This document shows, piece by piece, positions 47,640 through 59,611 of a stretch of 64,000 bases of DNA. The DNA comes from Zantedeschia hybrid cultivar. Its lineage: Eukaryota; Streptophyta; Magnoliopsida; Alismatales; Araceae. The first letter of the stretch is position 1; each line of letters begins with the position of its first letter. The stretch is from the NCBI GenBank assembly GCA_030544215.1, contig JARZZO010000004.1:15860501-15924500 (forward strand), in the 5' to 3' direction. Under the pieces are notes generated by a model. The model saw only the letters and a program-made list of their open reading frames with translations, was not told the DNA's origin and searched no databases. The position numbers and the translations under genes were made by a program.

Positions 47640-48073
47640 AAAATATGCAAGTCTTCTAACTTGTGCCAGTTGACCAACATGTCTTGGTTTCTAAGGCTTG
47701 TGCCATGCCTTGGTTTCGAAGGCCTGTTTCATGCCTTTGTCCAAATCCCAGCTCACTAACCCCACCCACCCCTGAGTCTCTGACCTCCAGTTATAAATAC
47801 CAACCTTCTCTCCATTTTGTCCACATCTTGGCATCTCCCTTCTTCCCTTCCTCCCTGTTAATTAATTAAGCACACTGAGTCTTCAAATCCCACCACATCC
47901 CATCCCCGCACCAAATTCTCTCTCTCTCTGATACATACAGGGGACCAAGGCAAGAGCCATGAGGACTTACCAGCTTCTCGCCCTCTTTTTAGCCTTGTTG
48001 GTGTTCATCTCCGCCGCCTCTGCCAATGATCCTAATATGCTGCAGGACGTCTGCATTGCCGATCTCAACTCAG
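47640..48073 (+). pseudogene. captured germin-like gene fragment: promoter plus exon 1
   Basis: A TATA box TATAAATA (47792-47799) and a CT-rich leader precede an ATG at 47959. The 38 codons give a signal peptide (MRTYQLLALFLALLVFISAA, cut near SANA/N) followed by NDPNMLQDVCIADLNS, the start of mature germin-like proteins. A splice donor CAG|GTCAGT at 48074 falls where germin-like genes have their first intron. No cupin core follows. The fragment lies between the TNP2 and protease genes of the CACTA, on the same strand. It looks like a host gene start picked up by the transposon. Read-through gives only a 99-residue frame. Confidence 0.8.
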
Positions 48074-48365
48074 GTCAGTCTTCTCCTCCACCACGCTTCA
48101 TCATCTCTTGTTTACCTGCATCAACCTCCAACCCAAACCCCACCAAAGAAAATGGGAAGAAAGAACCCAACTTTGCTGCAACACTCTTCTCCCCTCCTCC
48201 ATCATCAAAATTTTCTGGGTTTTCTGAAATCCTATCTGGTGGGCTGTATCTTCTGTGAATGAACTGGGCAGCTTGCTTGGCCTGCCCTCCCTCCACCAAA
48301 TGCCCAAAAAGAACCCAAGTTTGATGCAACATCATGCCCCTCTCTGCAGCGAAAAATAGGGCCTG

Positions 48366-48650
48366 ATGGGTGGTACTAGTGGGTGGAGAGTGATGCAAAA
48401 TGCTCTCATTGACATGTATGCCAAATGTGAGAAATTTGACCAGGCCTATGCTATATTTGATTCCATCCCTGCAAGGGAAAGGAATGCGGTCACTTGGACT
48501 GTGATGATTGGTGGTTACTCTCAGCATGGAGATGCTAATGATGCCTTGAAGCTCTTCTCCGAGAGATGATTCAGCAGGAGAAGGCTGTCGCTCCCAATGC
48601 TTTTACCATGTACTCCAAGTGTGGTGACATTGATTCAGTGGGACAGGGTT
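48366..48650 (+). pseudogene. captured PPR (PLS-type) gene fragment
   Basis: Open to 48569, then continuing after a 2-base shift. It reads NALIDMYAKCEKFDQAYAIF, ERNAVTWTVMIGGYSQHGDA and NDALKLFSE, then PNAFTM and YSKCGDIDS. These are consecutive pentatricopeptide repeats with WTVMIGGY-type loops, resembling plant PPR proteins of the At5g16860 kind (from memory). A part between PNAFTM and YSKCGDID is missing, so the copy carries an internal deletion and a frameshift. It follows the germin-like exon and its intron-like DNA on the same strand, so a germin-PPR chimeric transcript is possible. Confidence 0.82.
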
Positions 48651-49239
48651 CGTGAGAATGGCCATGTTATAATTCCTTTTTTTTTTTTTTTTTCTTCAGT
48701 CTCTCAACTTTCAGCTAGTAAACCAAAAATAGAAAAAGTTATGAAACCTTATTTGAAATATTTTCTATCTCTTGCTTCAATTGTGCAGAAAAAAGTATAG
48801 AATCAAGTTGCTTGATATCGTGGGAAAAAAAACATGTAAGTTATATTTGTCTTACATAAATGCTTCCAACTTGTTCATTCATATCTTATGTGTTTATTTG
48901 CAATGATTTTTTGTTTAATACTTGCAGGGGGAGAAAAAGAAAGTTGACCTTTGTTAATGTCAAACATGTGCCAAGCTCAACTTGTGGAGAAAATACTTAT
49001 ACATTCACAAAACCGTTTGGCCCAAGTGCAAGTCAAGAAAAGGTGAACAAAAAGAAAAAAGGATTGTCAGACGTTTATGAAGGCTGTAAGGAACAAAGGA
49101 AGCTCAACACAGCTGACTTTCAATCATATTTTGAGTGAGATGTTAAAATTCTTTAATTTTTTATAATTGTTATATATCCAATAATGAAATAATTTATAAC
49201 TCTGTTCATTGTTTTTTTACTTTTTTTAACTCTAACTAG

Positions 49240-50240
49240 GAAATTGTGGACAAAGATTTCCGAAGCACAGTTGGAATGTTTCTCATGTATGGATTGTCTA
49301 TGGTTTACAGTGTATATGAACACTACCTCACGAAAGAAGATCTTATCATGGTTAAAGAAGAAGAATAATGTTTTCAAAAAGAAATACACTTTTGTTCCAA
49401 TATGTGCCTGGTGGGTTACTCTTCAACTATAAGAGTAGTTTACATAAATTATTTCCAGTTACTAATGTTTAATCTTTCTTGTTAGGGGGCATTGGAGCCT
49501 TTTAATTCTTTGTCACTTTGGAGAAGATTTTGAATCTTCTACAAATCCTCCAATCATGTTACTTCTTGACTCACTAATGATGATAGATCCAAAAAGACTA
49601 GAAGTTTTCATTAGAGAGTAAGTTGACAAGTTGTTTCTAAAAAATAGTTGTCAAAATTATATATGTGAATGAAATTTTGACACAATTTTACATAGATTTG
49701 TGGCTAACATTTATGCTTTAGAGGGAAGAGGAGAAAGTGAAGATCAAATTTCGTCCATTCCACTTCTTTTTCCATCGGTAAAAATGTTTAATAATGAGAT
49801 AATAATGCAATCTCTGTTATATCTTATGTGATTAGTTATATTTTGTTAATTTTGTAGGTACCACAACAATCAAATGACTCCGATTGTGGTTTTTATGTGC
49901 TATATTACATGTACTTATTTGTGCACATGGCTCCACCATATCTTTGTCAAGATGTATTGCCATATTTTGTAAGTTTTTCACTTCTTTATGTTATATTATT
50001 TTTTTATATCACTGGAATGATGGTTGTCTATTAACTTGATTCTTTTGTCTAATTTTCAGCTTACTAAAGAGTGGTTTAAGCAAACAGACATAGAGTCATT
50101 TCGATATGGACTAACTTCAGGGGATCAAGAAACATGTCGTAATGCACCTACAGTTGAAATTTGTGGAGGATGTGAAGAAGAAGGAGAAGAAAAGGAAGAA
50201 GAAGAAGAAGAAGAAAATCTCCAACCATCTCATGGGGAAG
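49240..50240 (+). CDS. Ulp1-type SUMO protease domain (peptidase C48) in the CACTA
   Basis: Exons 49240-49410, 49486-49617, 49696-49777, 49858-49968 and 50060 onward join in frame at GT/AG sites. Catalytic residues are all present: His in GHWSLLIL, Asp in MLLLDSL, Gln and Cys in PQQSNDSDCGFYVLYYM. A possible upstream exon at 48930-49136 (RKRKLTFVNVKHVP) is uncertain, and the true start is unknown. The family removes SUMO from proteins; such domains are known in large plant CACTA and Mutator elements, where their job is unclear. The last exon runs through a Glu-rich stretch into the next, PF03004-like, part without a splice site. Confidence 0.82.
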
Positions 50241-50249
50241 TGAACATAG

Positions 50250-53200
50250 AATCTGAAACAAGGACATGTTCTGGAAGGAAGGGTCGAGGACCTAATATAG
50301 CTCGTGATGTCCATAGTATGGATGACGACAAGCGAATTCATGTGCAACTTAACAAACTTGGCCAGCCAGTTGGTGAGGGGGGACATTCGTTAAAGTTGTT
50401 TCTAGGAGTTATTGCAAGGTTGAGTGACAAGTTGCCTATTGATGCAAAAAGTTAGAGGGCAATGCCTCACACTAACAAAGATGATGTGTGGGAATATACT
50501 AAGGTAAAATTTTCTTTACAATTATATTATTTTTTGTCACATTATATGTTGCCCTAACCTTTTGAATGTACAATGTAGAGGAAATACGATGTACCTGAGT
50601 ACACAAGAGAGTGGGTAAGGAAGGACTTAAATCAGAAATGGAGATCATGGAAGCAAGAGCTGAGGAATAAATATTTCATTCTTACTTTGAAGGCAACTCA
50701 ACAAAACCTCCAACAGATCCACGTGTGAATGAAGCACAATGGAGAAGAGTTGTGGTTACATGGCACACAAAAAGTTGGCAGGTAATAAGCCGATTTAAAT
50801 GTAAAGCTTATATTTTTTAGCATATAAGTTTATCATGTTTACTTGTGTTTATTGTGTGGAGTATTTTTATAGAGATGTGGTGAGATTAATAAAGAAAACA
50901 AAAAAAAGCATACTCTATTCCATTGTGTTGGAACGAAAAGTTTTGCCGATATCAATGAAAAGGAGGTAAATGTTAACAACTTGAAATCCTTATATTTAGA
51001 TTTCAATTCAACTTATTTGGTATGAAAATTCTCTCACTTATATTTAATCATTTTTATCCTTATAGAAAGGAAAAAATAGAGTTGCACTAGATCGTGGAGA
51101 CTTATTTATTAAGACCCGTGTCAATAAAAATGGTCAACCGGTTAACGACGAATGTGCAACCATGATTGTATGACATAAATATGTGAATTTTAATTTTGCA
51201 TATAAATTTTATACTTGATTATCTTAATTTTACTATTCATCATTACAGGCAAAACTTCAAGTTCAGAAAAATATGCAACCACCAATCTCCTGTAAAGCCT
51301 CTATTGCCGCAGTAGATGATGTCTATACATAGGTTTTTGGCAAAGATAAGGCAGGACGCGTTCGTGGAGTTGGCACTGGTCCTACTCCAAAATCTTTGTG
51401 GGGTGGTGAGCCATCTCAGATGCAAATAAGAGCTGAAAATATACAATTGACTCAACTTGTAAAGGAATTAACTGAGAAAATTAACAAGGTTGAGTCAATT
51501 ATGCTTGAGGTAATTTTCATCTCTCCATGTTGTATTAACTTTTAATTTATTGTTTTTATGTTTTTATGCTTGAGGTCAATTAATAAGGTGTTGCATGATA
51601 TGGTTGCAGAGAAATGCCTCCCCCATTTATCCTCCTCTCTCTTCATTTATTTAGGGATTTTCCGAGATAAAATTTTTGGAAGCATGCCATTTTACACCTG
51701 TCTAGGAACCAGTTGTTTCCTGATCTACTGCCATTTTTTGTTTGGAACCCGAACTTTAGGGGTAACTTCTACACAAATGAATCTATCAGAAGTCTCTTCA
51801 TAAATTCATGCTCTTGTGGATGCAGTTTCCAACATTATTTTTGGGCCTAAGAAGATCACACCTGCTTTTAATAGGAACCCCCTGCAATTCTTACTACATA
51901 ACTGGCTCTAGCAAGCCCCTACATCCACAGGGTACCATGAAATAATGCATTGAAGTCTTACCATGAAATAATATACAAAGCATAGGAATCCCATAACATG
52001 GTATCTCCCTACGAAATGAGATCAGCCAATTAAATGCACATGGGCCTAATCTGGTTTCATTTTAGTATGCTATGTTAGTGATTTCAACCTTTTTACTTGT
52101 TTCCCATGGATGTGCAGAAGTCTTCCCTAAGGTATGATCATATTTTCCAATGCATGGTCTTCTCTTTTCTCTCTTGTTTTCTAGTGATCAGCAGCAAGAT
52201 CAAAGTGAGGCAAGCATAATTTAAAAATGTTTTAAACAAGTTGCATGGACTAGAAAAACATTTGGACCGAAAATTCTCCTAAGGACCGAAAAAGCTTTTG
52301 GTCATGGACTGGAAAAACATTTGAACCGAGCGTTAATACATGGACTGGTTAACACAGGACTATTCAATTCTCGTATGGCCAAAGCTTTTGGTCGTTCTCC
52401 ACCCGTGTCAAATATATGTAGTCCTTTAAACAAGTCGCATTCTTATACATGTAAAAATTGCAAGATAAAACTGGTATTTTTAAAAAATAACTGATATTTT
52501 TTTTCCTTTGATTCATTGATTTGCAAAAGTAACATGCGGGAGTAAAATTAGAAGAGGTAACAAATTCTACCTCGCATTTTTAAATTTATGAGACAACTTT
52601 GACTGTAACCTGGTTGTATATAGAGAATTAGTGCATATTTTGGGTTTTCCTTTTAAACTCATTCACTATTTACTTGTACTTTCTCTCAAAATTTTAGTTA
52701 TTTTCATAATATTTTAGTATAAATATTCGTGTATACTTTGTAGGTCAATTTTATTATCATTTCTAAACTTATCTCTTAGCTTCTTTTTTCGGTATTTATT
52801 CTAAATGAAATTCGAGTACGTCTCTATCTGATTTTCATTAGTATTTCCATGCTTATTGTTTTCCTCAATCTTTTATAGGAAATAAAATCTAATGAAATCC
52901 AGCCACCTTCATTAACATGTGTAAAATCAGAATGCACAACTGTATTGCAATCCAATCAATCCCAGGTTTACTCATCTTCTATTAAATGTCTATATTGTGA
53001 CAGAGTAACAAAGATTTGTTAATTTATTTATTTCTAAAAGAATGACAATTTATTTTTATCTTTTTATTTTTATATTATACAGATGAAAGGAAAAAGAGTC
53101 ACATTATTAGATATGGGAGAACAAAAACTTGGAAGGGGCATAGTGATGAGTGAAGATAGGGATAAAGTGGTCATGGGAAAAGTTTTATGGAATCTCCTCT

Positions 53201-53430
53201 ATGAAATCTCAGTCTTTTTAGCAATTGAACCAAATGCACCACTTTTTATGAAAGATGTAGAAAGAAAGACGATGAGAGATGTTGTTGGCAGTCACATAGT
53301 TTGGTTTAAGGACTATGTAAGTTTGTGTTTCATTATTTCATTCAAATTAAATTTTATTATTAGGTATTGATAATAATCTTGAAATATATTTCTTTCATCA
53401 TTTTCTATAGGTTCAACTTGATGTGGCATA
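50250..53430 (+). pseudogene. CACTA second gene, PF03004 (Ptta/En/Spm) type
   Basis: Exons read RGPNIARDVHSMDDDKRIHV and LNKLGQPVGEGGHSLKLFLG (to 50452), MPHTNKDDVWEYTK (to about 50502), RKYDVPEYTREWVRKDLNQK (50579-50780), RCGEINKENKKKHTLFHCVG (50872-50966), 51066-51168, a coiled part with GRVRGVGTGPTPKSLWGG (51249-51510), 52879-52964 and 53083-53320 ending VWFKDY, then a short final exon with stop near 53430. This matches the plant transposase PF03004 layout. Breaks are a TAG at 50453, a one-base loss near 50670 (the frame resumes with PPTDPRVNEAQWRRVVVTWH) and a TAG at about 51331. The intron 51511-52878 is long and carries no recognised gene. Confidence 0.85.
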
Positions 53431-53979
53431 GCTCTTAATAATGGGATACTTTCTATTTCCCATTTTTGTGGTTGATAGATGCATTGGCTGGATTTTCCTA
53501 ATGTTGGAATACTTTCTACGACCAATTTTGTGGTTTAGTGGGTGCATGGTTGGATTTTACTAAACAATTTCATTTTGATAGTTGCAACATGTTTACATAT
53601 TTAGAATAGACATTTTCTTAGATGTTGGATGTTTGAAAGTGGTACATTTGATTATGTTGACATTCTATTTCAATGAAATGTGAATTGTGGTTACCATTTT
53701 ATCGTGTACAATTTGTGAAAATGTGGGAATTGTTGTAGTTAGATGTATTGTTTATGTCTTCATTATAAGTGTTTACATATAGATACGAAATTTAAAAGTA
53801 GTATTTATAGGTTGAAATTTATTTTCCAAACAAATTCGTTTAATGTGCAGGTGTAAACTGTTGGTCTATTTTATTGTGTACAATTTGTTAAAATGTGAGA
53901 ATTGTTGTAGTTGGAAGTATTGTCTGTCTTCATTATAGGTGTTTACATATAGATATGAAGTTTAAGAATAGTATTTACA

Positions 53980-54581
53980 CGTTTGAGTTTTTTTCAAAAT
54001 AAATTGATTCAATCTACAGGTTACATGTTATGGGTTACAGGTTACAGGTTAATAGTTACACAAATCTACAAACGATTTTTGACGTAAATATACATTAACA
54101 TCTTACGATTTAAGAATTATGAGTAAATTTTTAACGGTTTAGTTACAAATCATCTTACGATTCAAAATCATAAGTAACCTTCTAGTAACAGTTTAGTGAC
54201 GGCATCGATGTACGAAGGCATCACGTTAGTAATTCTTACGGTTAAATATACCTACGAGTATAAACGTAAGTAATGCACGGAATCATGTGAGTCATTACAG
54301 TTACGCTTTACATACGGCTATAACGTGTGAGTGTATATGAAGCGATATGTTAGTATTTCTTACTGTTTTGAGTATATATAGTTACGTGTATTGCCGTAAC
54401 TATAAATTTATTTTAGTTACGATTTAGTTCGACGGTGTATACTAGTTATTACTTACGGGTATGGAGCTGTAACAAAACTTGTAGTAACGGTCGCTACGCC
54501 AATGAAGACTATTCGTAAGGCGTTCCGTTAGTATAGATAATTTGTAACGATTTTACGTACATATGTTACGATTTTGTGATG
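53980..54581 (+). repeat. CACTA 3' subterminal repeat zone
   Basis: More than a dozen short motifs of the type CTTACG, TTACGG, GTAACGG and CGTAAG in both orientations within 600 bp. Similar motifs occur inside the left end (42190-42370). In En/Spm elements such arrays are bound by the element's own protein. Confidence 0.75.
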
Positions 54582-54608
54582 TAAGAACAACCCACTTTTG
54601 TTGTAGTG
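54582..54608 (-). repeat. CACTA right terminal inverted repeat
   Basis: Ends CCACTTTTGTTGTAGTG and is followed by the target duplication CAT. Confidence 0.97.
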
Positions 54609-54611
54609 CAT

Positions 54612-54860
54612 GTTCTACTTTTGTGCGACAACAATGGGACTATTGTACAAGTGAAAGAGCCGTGGTCTCATCAGAAATCGAAAGATATTCTGAGGTGCTT
54701 TCAACTTATCAGAGAGATTATATATAGAGGAGATGTAGTGGTAGAAAGAGTTCTATCTGTCGACAATGTAGCAGATCCACTGACAAAGCCGTTGGCTCAA
54801 ATTTTGTTTGAACGTCACCTAGAGTCTATAGGCTTACTATATAAAGGTTATTGGCTTTAG
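54612..54860 (+). pseudogene. copia-3 RNase H C-terminus, after the CACTA insert
   Basis: Continues pol with LLCDNNGTIVQVKEPWSHQK, HLIREI-type and DNVADPLTKPLAQILFERHL motifs to the stop at 54858-54860. It aligns with 9826-10073 of copia-2. Confidence 0.93.
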
Positions 54861-54863
54861 TCC

Positions 54864-54874
54864 AAGTGGGAGAT
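54864..54874 (+). other. copia-3 polypurine tract
   Basis: AAGTGGGAGAT directly before the LTR start TGTTAG. Confidence 0.9.
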
Positions 54875-56435
54875 TGTTAGTCTTAGGTGGCCTACAAGCC
54901 AATATGACTTTATAATCTCGTTTATATTTATTAATATAATGGCATAATATTTATTGTGCATAAATCGTACTAATTTTCGTCTCATAATGAAGTCCGTGAA
55001 TATGTGCTATAGTGATCAGATTATGATGAGATCATACTAATGAGACTGATCACTTAAACACATATTTTTAATCGTTCCTAGTCGGAGGATATCCGAGAAG
55101 GACATCGGATATCCGGTTAGACTAGTACAGATTACTCCTACTCATATGATGAGGGTGACTGATCTCATAAATATACTTGTGTGGAGACACTAAGGCGAAT
55201 CTGTAGGTGCTCATTGGAGAATGAGTTCACTGAACTGATCCGACTGAATCGTTGGATGGTATGGTACCTTACTGTCAACTAGTTTGATTCTATTGTCGTA
55301 GTTGCGTGGATGGTCCTCGGACCTGAGACACCAATGACACCTTGTAGGTGGACTTCTGTGCTTTGACCTTGGTTTATGAATCTCTAACCACGGGATTCTA
55401 AACAGCCAAAGATTAGGTACAGCGGAATACCGTCGAAGGGAATTGTGTGTCACTAAGGAATCATTCGCTTTCAATACTTAGAGAGAGAATGCTCTAGGAA
55501 GGATGCGCGGAAGTCCCTGGCCATGGCGGACGATAATATTAGGAAATGAGTTTTTCGATATTCATCAGCGGCATCCAATCTAAGTGAGTCGACTGGTTAG
55601 GGTTTGACAGCACGTCATACCCTGGGTTGACTGGAGAGCATTGTACGAATGAATGATTATATCCACACGGTAACTGTCGGCGGAAAGGTTCCAAGAGTGG
55701 GTTGCTTAACCCCGATATCTTTCAGGTTCACGTGGTGTTGCTTGGCACCCAACGTGATCGGAGGCTCGGTCGAATTCGATGTGCGACATCAATTCGATTG
55801 ATTAATTAATTAATAAAGAGTTATTAATTGATTAATAAAGCCAGTAAGGAGTTATTGGGCTTATTGGGTTATTAACCGGACTAGTAATTAGGCCTAGAGG
55901 GTCACATACAAATGATTCTCAAGGCGATAGATAAATAAGTGAGTTTTATATATACCAGAGATTTTTATGAAAAATCGCGCGGTTAGTATAAAATATAGCG
56001 AACAGGCTGAGCAGGCCAAGCTACTGCTAACCCTAGCCACCCCCTCCTTTGTTTCTCTATCTCTCTGGCGCCCCAGGCCAGATCTGCATCTCCGGATCTG
56101 CTCCGTCGCTTCTCCGACTCCCGTTCGACGGGAAATCGTCCGCGCGTTGCTGCGATCGTTGCGGCGACCGACGGAGGTTTCGTGGCTGCGAAGAACGAGG
56201 AACGTGAGGATATCCGTCGCGAGGAGGATCGCGTGGACTTCGCTAGAGGCCGGGTGCTTGCGCAGCTTGCGGTGTCGTACTGACAGAACCAAACAGTTGC
56301 GGATTAGAATCCGCACACGGTAAGATTCGATAATCTGATTATCGTAATTTTAGATTTTTCAAAATGGGAACGGATCTCCGTTTTTAATTTTATTTCCGCT
56401 GCATGGGAGATCCGGAGAAACCCGAGAACCCAACA
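54875..56435 (+). repeat. copia-3 3' LTR
   Basis: 1561 bp from TGTTAGTCTTAGGTGGCC to GAACCCAACA, similar throughout to 13093-14647. TATATATA at 55946-55953 is the likely promoter. The right flank is TCATT; its partner is lost with the 5' end. Confidence 0.93.
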
Positions 56436-58260
56436 TCATTGTCCCCTGGTTTTAGCCGGACAGAAATCAAGATTCCACCCGTTTGCCATCGGGTTCCAAA
56501 CAAAATACCATATCCAATATGGATGCTTATAATGGAATCGGGCCAAATATCTCTTTAAGATGGCAATGTCCAAATAAAGTCAAATAATTATGTCACAATT
56601 ACAATGATAGAGATCAAATAATGATATAAGATGAACAAATATATGGACTTTAAATTATCAAAGTGCTATATATTTGTATAAGTCAAAATACTGTCTTACA
56701 AAATAACCACTTAAAAGGCCAACTTGGTTATAGAGATGAACAATCAGAATAAAGTTAATCAAAATAGATTTTTGGACATAAGCATATGCTATTGAAATTT
56801 ACTTAGATTTTTTGGACAAAGAATCATAATTTTCGACTAATAATACTAAATTTCAGAGACGAAAAATGAACAAATAAAGTCGAAAATAGGAAACATATTC
56901 ATAAAATTATAAAACTTGGTGAACATGTCCAACAGATCAAAGGAATCATAAATACAAATTTTCATATAATTCCGACATCAAACAAATGATTTAGAGCATC
57001 AAATAATATATAAATAATTTAAGTCAAATTTGGTCAACCGAATAAATAGTAGAATAATAAGTAAAAAAAATCTAAAATTTATGAGATTTTACCAGAAAAT
57101 ATAACAGGTCGAAATCAAAGTGTGTTCAAAATGTCATGTCAATCGGCTAAGGAACAAAGGAGTTACGATCAATTTAAGTCAAGTTGAAAATTTGTCATAA
57201 CTTCTGAAAACCATAGCTATAGGTCTTACAAAATGTAGCTATAGGTCTTGAATTTCCAGAATATAGGATTTTGCGAATTTGATCAATTCATAAATCAAAG
57301 TAGAATTTAAAGTCATGTATTGGAAGATTATGATTCTAAAAAGCATGTTTGACCACTTTTGAAAATCAAAATGAACTTTTTATATTAATACAAAATATCA
57401 TTCAATGGATTATCATCACCTACCTCAAGAACACGAAGAACACTCCCCTCTAATGCCTTTCAATCATCTTCCAGCACTCCAAGCTCGGTTTTCTTGTTAT
57501 CTAACACTTCTCCCACGACCTTTAAACCTCAAAGAATAATAATCCATCTATTAGAATCAATTTCCAAAGATATTTAAATCAAAATACTTCTCTTTCTCAT
57601 AAAGAATACTATGTTCTTATCTCTTGTTTTGGGGCTATGTGGAGGAGGACTCATGCACGACCTCAAGACCTCATCTATACTATTTTGGCTTCCTAATATT
57701 ACTCAAATTAAGTTTCCAAAGTTTTCAAGTCGAACTCAAACCGTAGCTTCCTTAATCAATAAGTTAAAGTGTTCCGATTCGAACTAGAAACCCAGATTTT
57801 CACGTAGAATGGGTTTCCTTTCATAAATCACCTCTGATGCGACCTATTAAACGTCGAAATTATCTCTTAGTCCTTTTGACAAAGTGTTATTATTGTATAT
57901 CTTCTTTCCAACAATATATGCCATATCATTTTTGGATTTTTATGCACGAAGTTATTGCGTTCGCAATACAACGTTTTCTCACAGTTTTCATATCCGAAAA
58001 TTTGACTAAATGTTGGAAAGTAACTAATTTCCTAATTGGGTCACTAATGGGTTTATTAGACTTGTTTTGACTTAACTAATGATTTATCTATTCTAAACTT
58101 ATTATTATATTATTAAATAAATATAAATTGAGTTATACCATTTTAACCCACTAATTGACTTAATTAGGCTTATTTAAATCTAATTAAGTTTAATTAAATT
58201 TGACCTATTAACAAATTAATGAGCTTGAGGTCCAGGATATAATAGTTTTAAACATATAGT
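56436..58260 (-). repeat. Ty3-like LTR repeat, copy c
   Basis: Starts right at the copia-3 edge and matches copy b (37780-39300) in order and copy a (26449-28000) in reverse. It reaches further right than copy b, to GAGCTTGAGGTCCAGGATATA near 58240. No coding frame is seen. Confidence 0.72.
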
Positions 58261-59611
58261 CTTCATAAAATTTCTAGACTATTGAGTCATCGTTCTAATG
58301 AGAGTTTTCTTATTTAATTTTGAATTTTATACATGAAGTTATGCTTAAAATACTAAGACTATATCAAGTAAATCTGTGTATAGAATCCTAGTCTAAGTAG
58401 AATTCCAATCATGATCTTTTACCTATTAATTAGAATCTTAATTATATTCAAATTTATTATATTTTACTTCTAATCTAAGTCAAATATATTATACATAATA
58501 TTTAGGTCGTGGTTAACATTAATTATACTATCTTTTATTTTAAAATTCAAATCTTAATCCGATTAAGACTTATTCTCTATAGATAATCCTTTTTAAAATT
58601 AATTATAGATATTTGTGACCTCTAAAACATCTGAATTAGAAAAAATGATTTTTTATAAAGTTATAGATAATTTTATGTTCTTTTCAATGATACTATCTAT
58701 GCCTTAATCAAAATTTTCTACAAAAAATTATCATTATTTTACTATGTTATTGTCTAAAATTCGAACAAAATTAATGGACTATTTTTAATAGTTTAATTAG
58801 GCTATTAGACTTTTATAATTAGATTAATTAGATTAAATTAAGTTGCTTAAACTTAGTCATAAATTCTTATAATTAATTATTACAAGAAAATTCTCTGAAC
58901 AGTAGAAGAGGAGGACTTTGGATGGTACATAACCATAAAATGGTGTTTAACTTGTTTAGGAGTGTTGTTGATTGTTTTATAGCATGTTTTCTTAAATTTG
59001 AAAAATTGTAGGATTTTTAGATATCGATCCCTGTAAATATAGTAAACTCGAAATAAGTCTATGTATCTTTCATATTTTAATATTAGTCTTTATAAATTTA
59101 AGCTTTTTAATTTTTAATATCTATTATTTTCTTCCGTAAATTTTTCTACACTTTATCATAATTAAACATGAGATTAAGTTTAACTAACTCTAAAAAAGTT
59201 ACTCGTCCCCTATTTAAAATTCGAGTTTTACTTGTTATATGACTGTATCGGTAGCTAGCGCTCCACCGATTGCATTGCTGGTGCAGTCTAAAAAAAAAAA
59301 GAAAAAAAATTGCGAGGTCACCGTAAACGTGCACCACATGTCCAGACAGTTCTCCGATTAGATGATAAAAGAAAATCTAAAAAATCAAAACCTATTATTA
59401 AGCGGACAATTGGGCGAGACTCGGATTTGGGAAAGTGCGTCTTCCTATCAATGGTCGGAAGAACCATCCAGGACTTCCCCTTTTTGCCTCTCCTCAGACT
59501 TTCCCTCTCTCTCTCACCTTACGCTTTCCCGATGTATAGATCTAATATTCTGTCTTATATCTTGCTGGCTAGCTACGGCCAGACTGGAATTAGTGTTCTT
59601 CTCCTCTCTCC
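58261..59611. other. AT-rich intergenic DNA
   Basis: No gene is recognised. A poly-A-like run lies at 59290-59310, and a faint tRNA-like patch at 59200-59280 was not strong enough to call. Confidence 0.5.

Larger units (their letters stand above)
42144..54608 (+). mobile_element. CACTA (En/Spm-like) DNA transposon, 12,465 bp
   Basis: Both ends carry CACTACAACAAAAGTGG in inverted orientation; the match extends to 27 bp with two differences. The insert is flanked by the 3-bp duplication CAT (42141-42143 and 54609-54611), and removing it restores the copia-3 RNase H sequence. Inside, all on the plus strand, are a GC-rich leader, a TNP2-type transposase gene, captured host fragments, a Ulp1-type protease and a PF03004-type gene, then a subterminal repeat zone. 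The transposase genes are broken, so it is probably not autonomous now. Confidence 0.97.
39331..56435 (+). mobile_element. copia-3: 5'-truncated Ty1/copia element split by a CACTA element
   Basis: A plus-strand copia element lacking its 5' LTR, leader and gag. It runs from the protease (39337) to mid RNase H (42143), is interrupted by the CACTA transposon, and resumes at 54612 with the RNase H end, polypurine tract and 3' LTR. The left junction fuses it directly to Ty3-like copy b. Its right neighbour is copy c of the same repeat. Confidence 0.92.
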
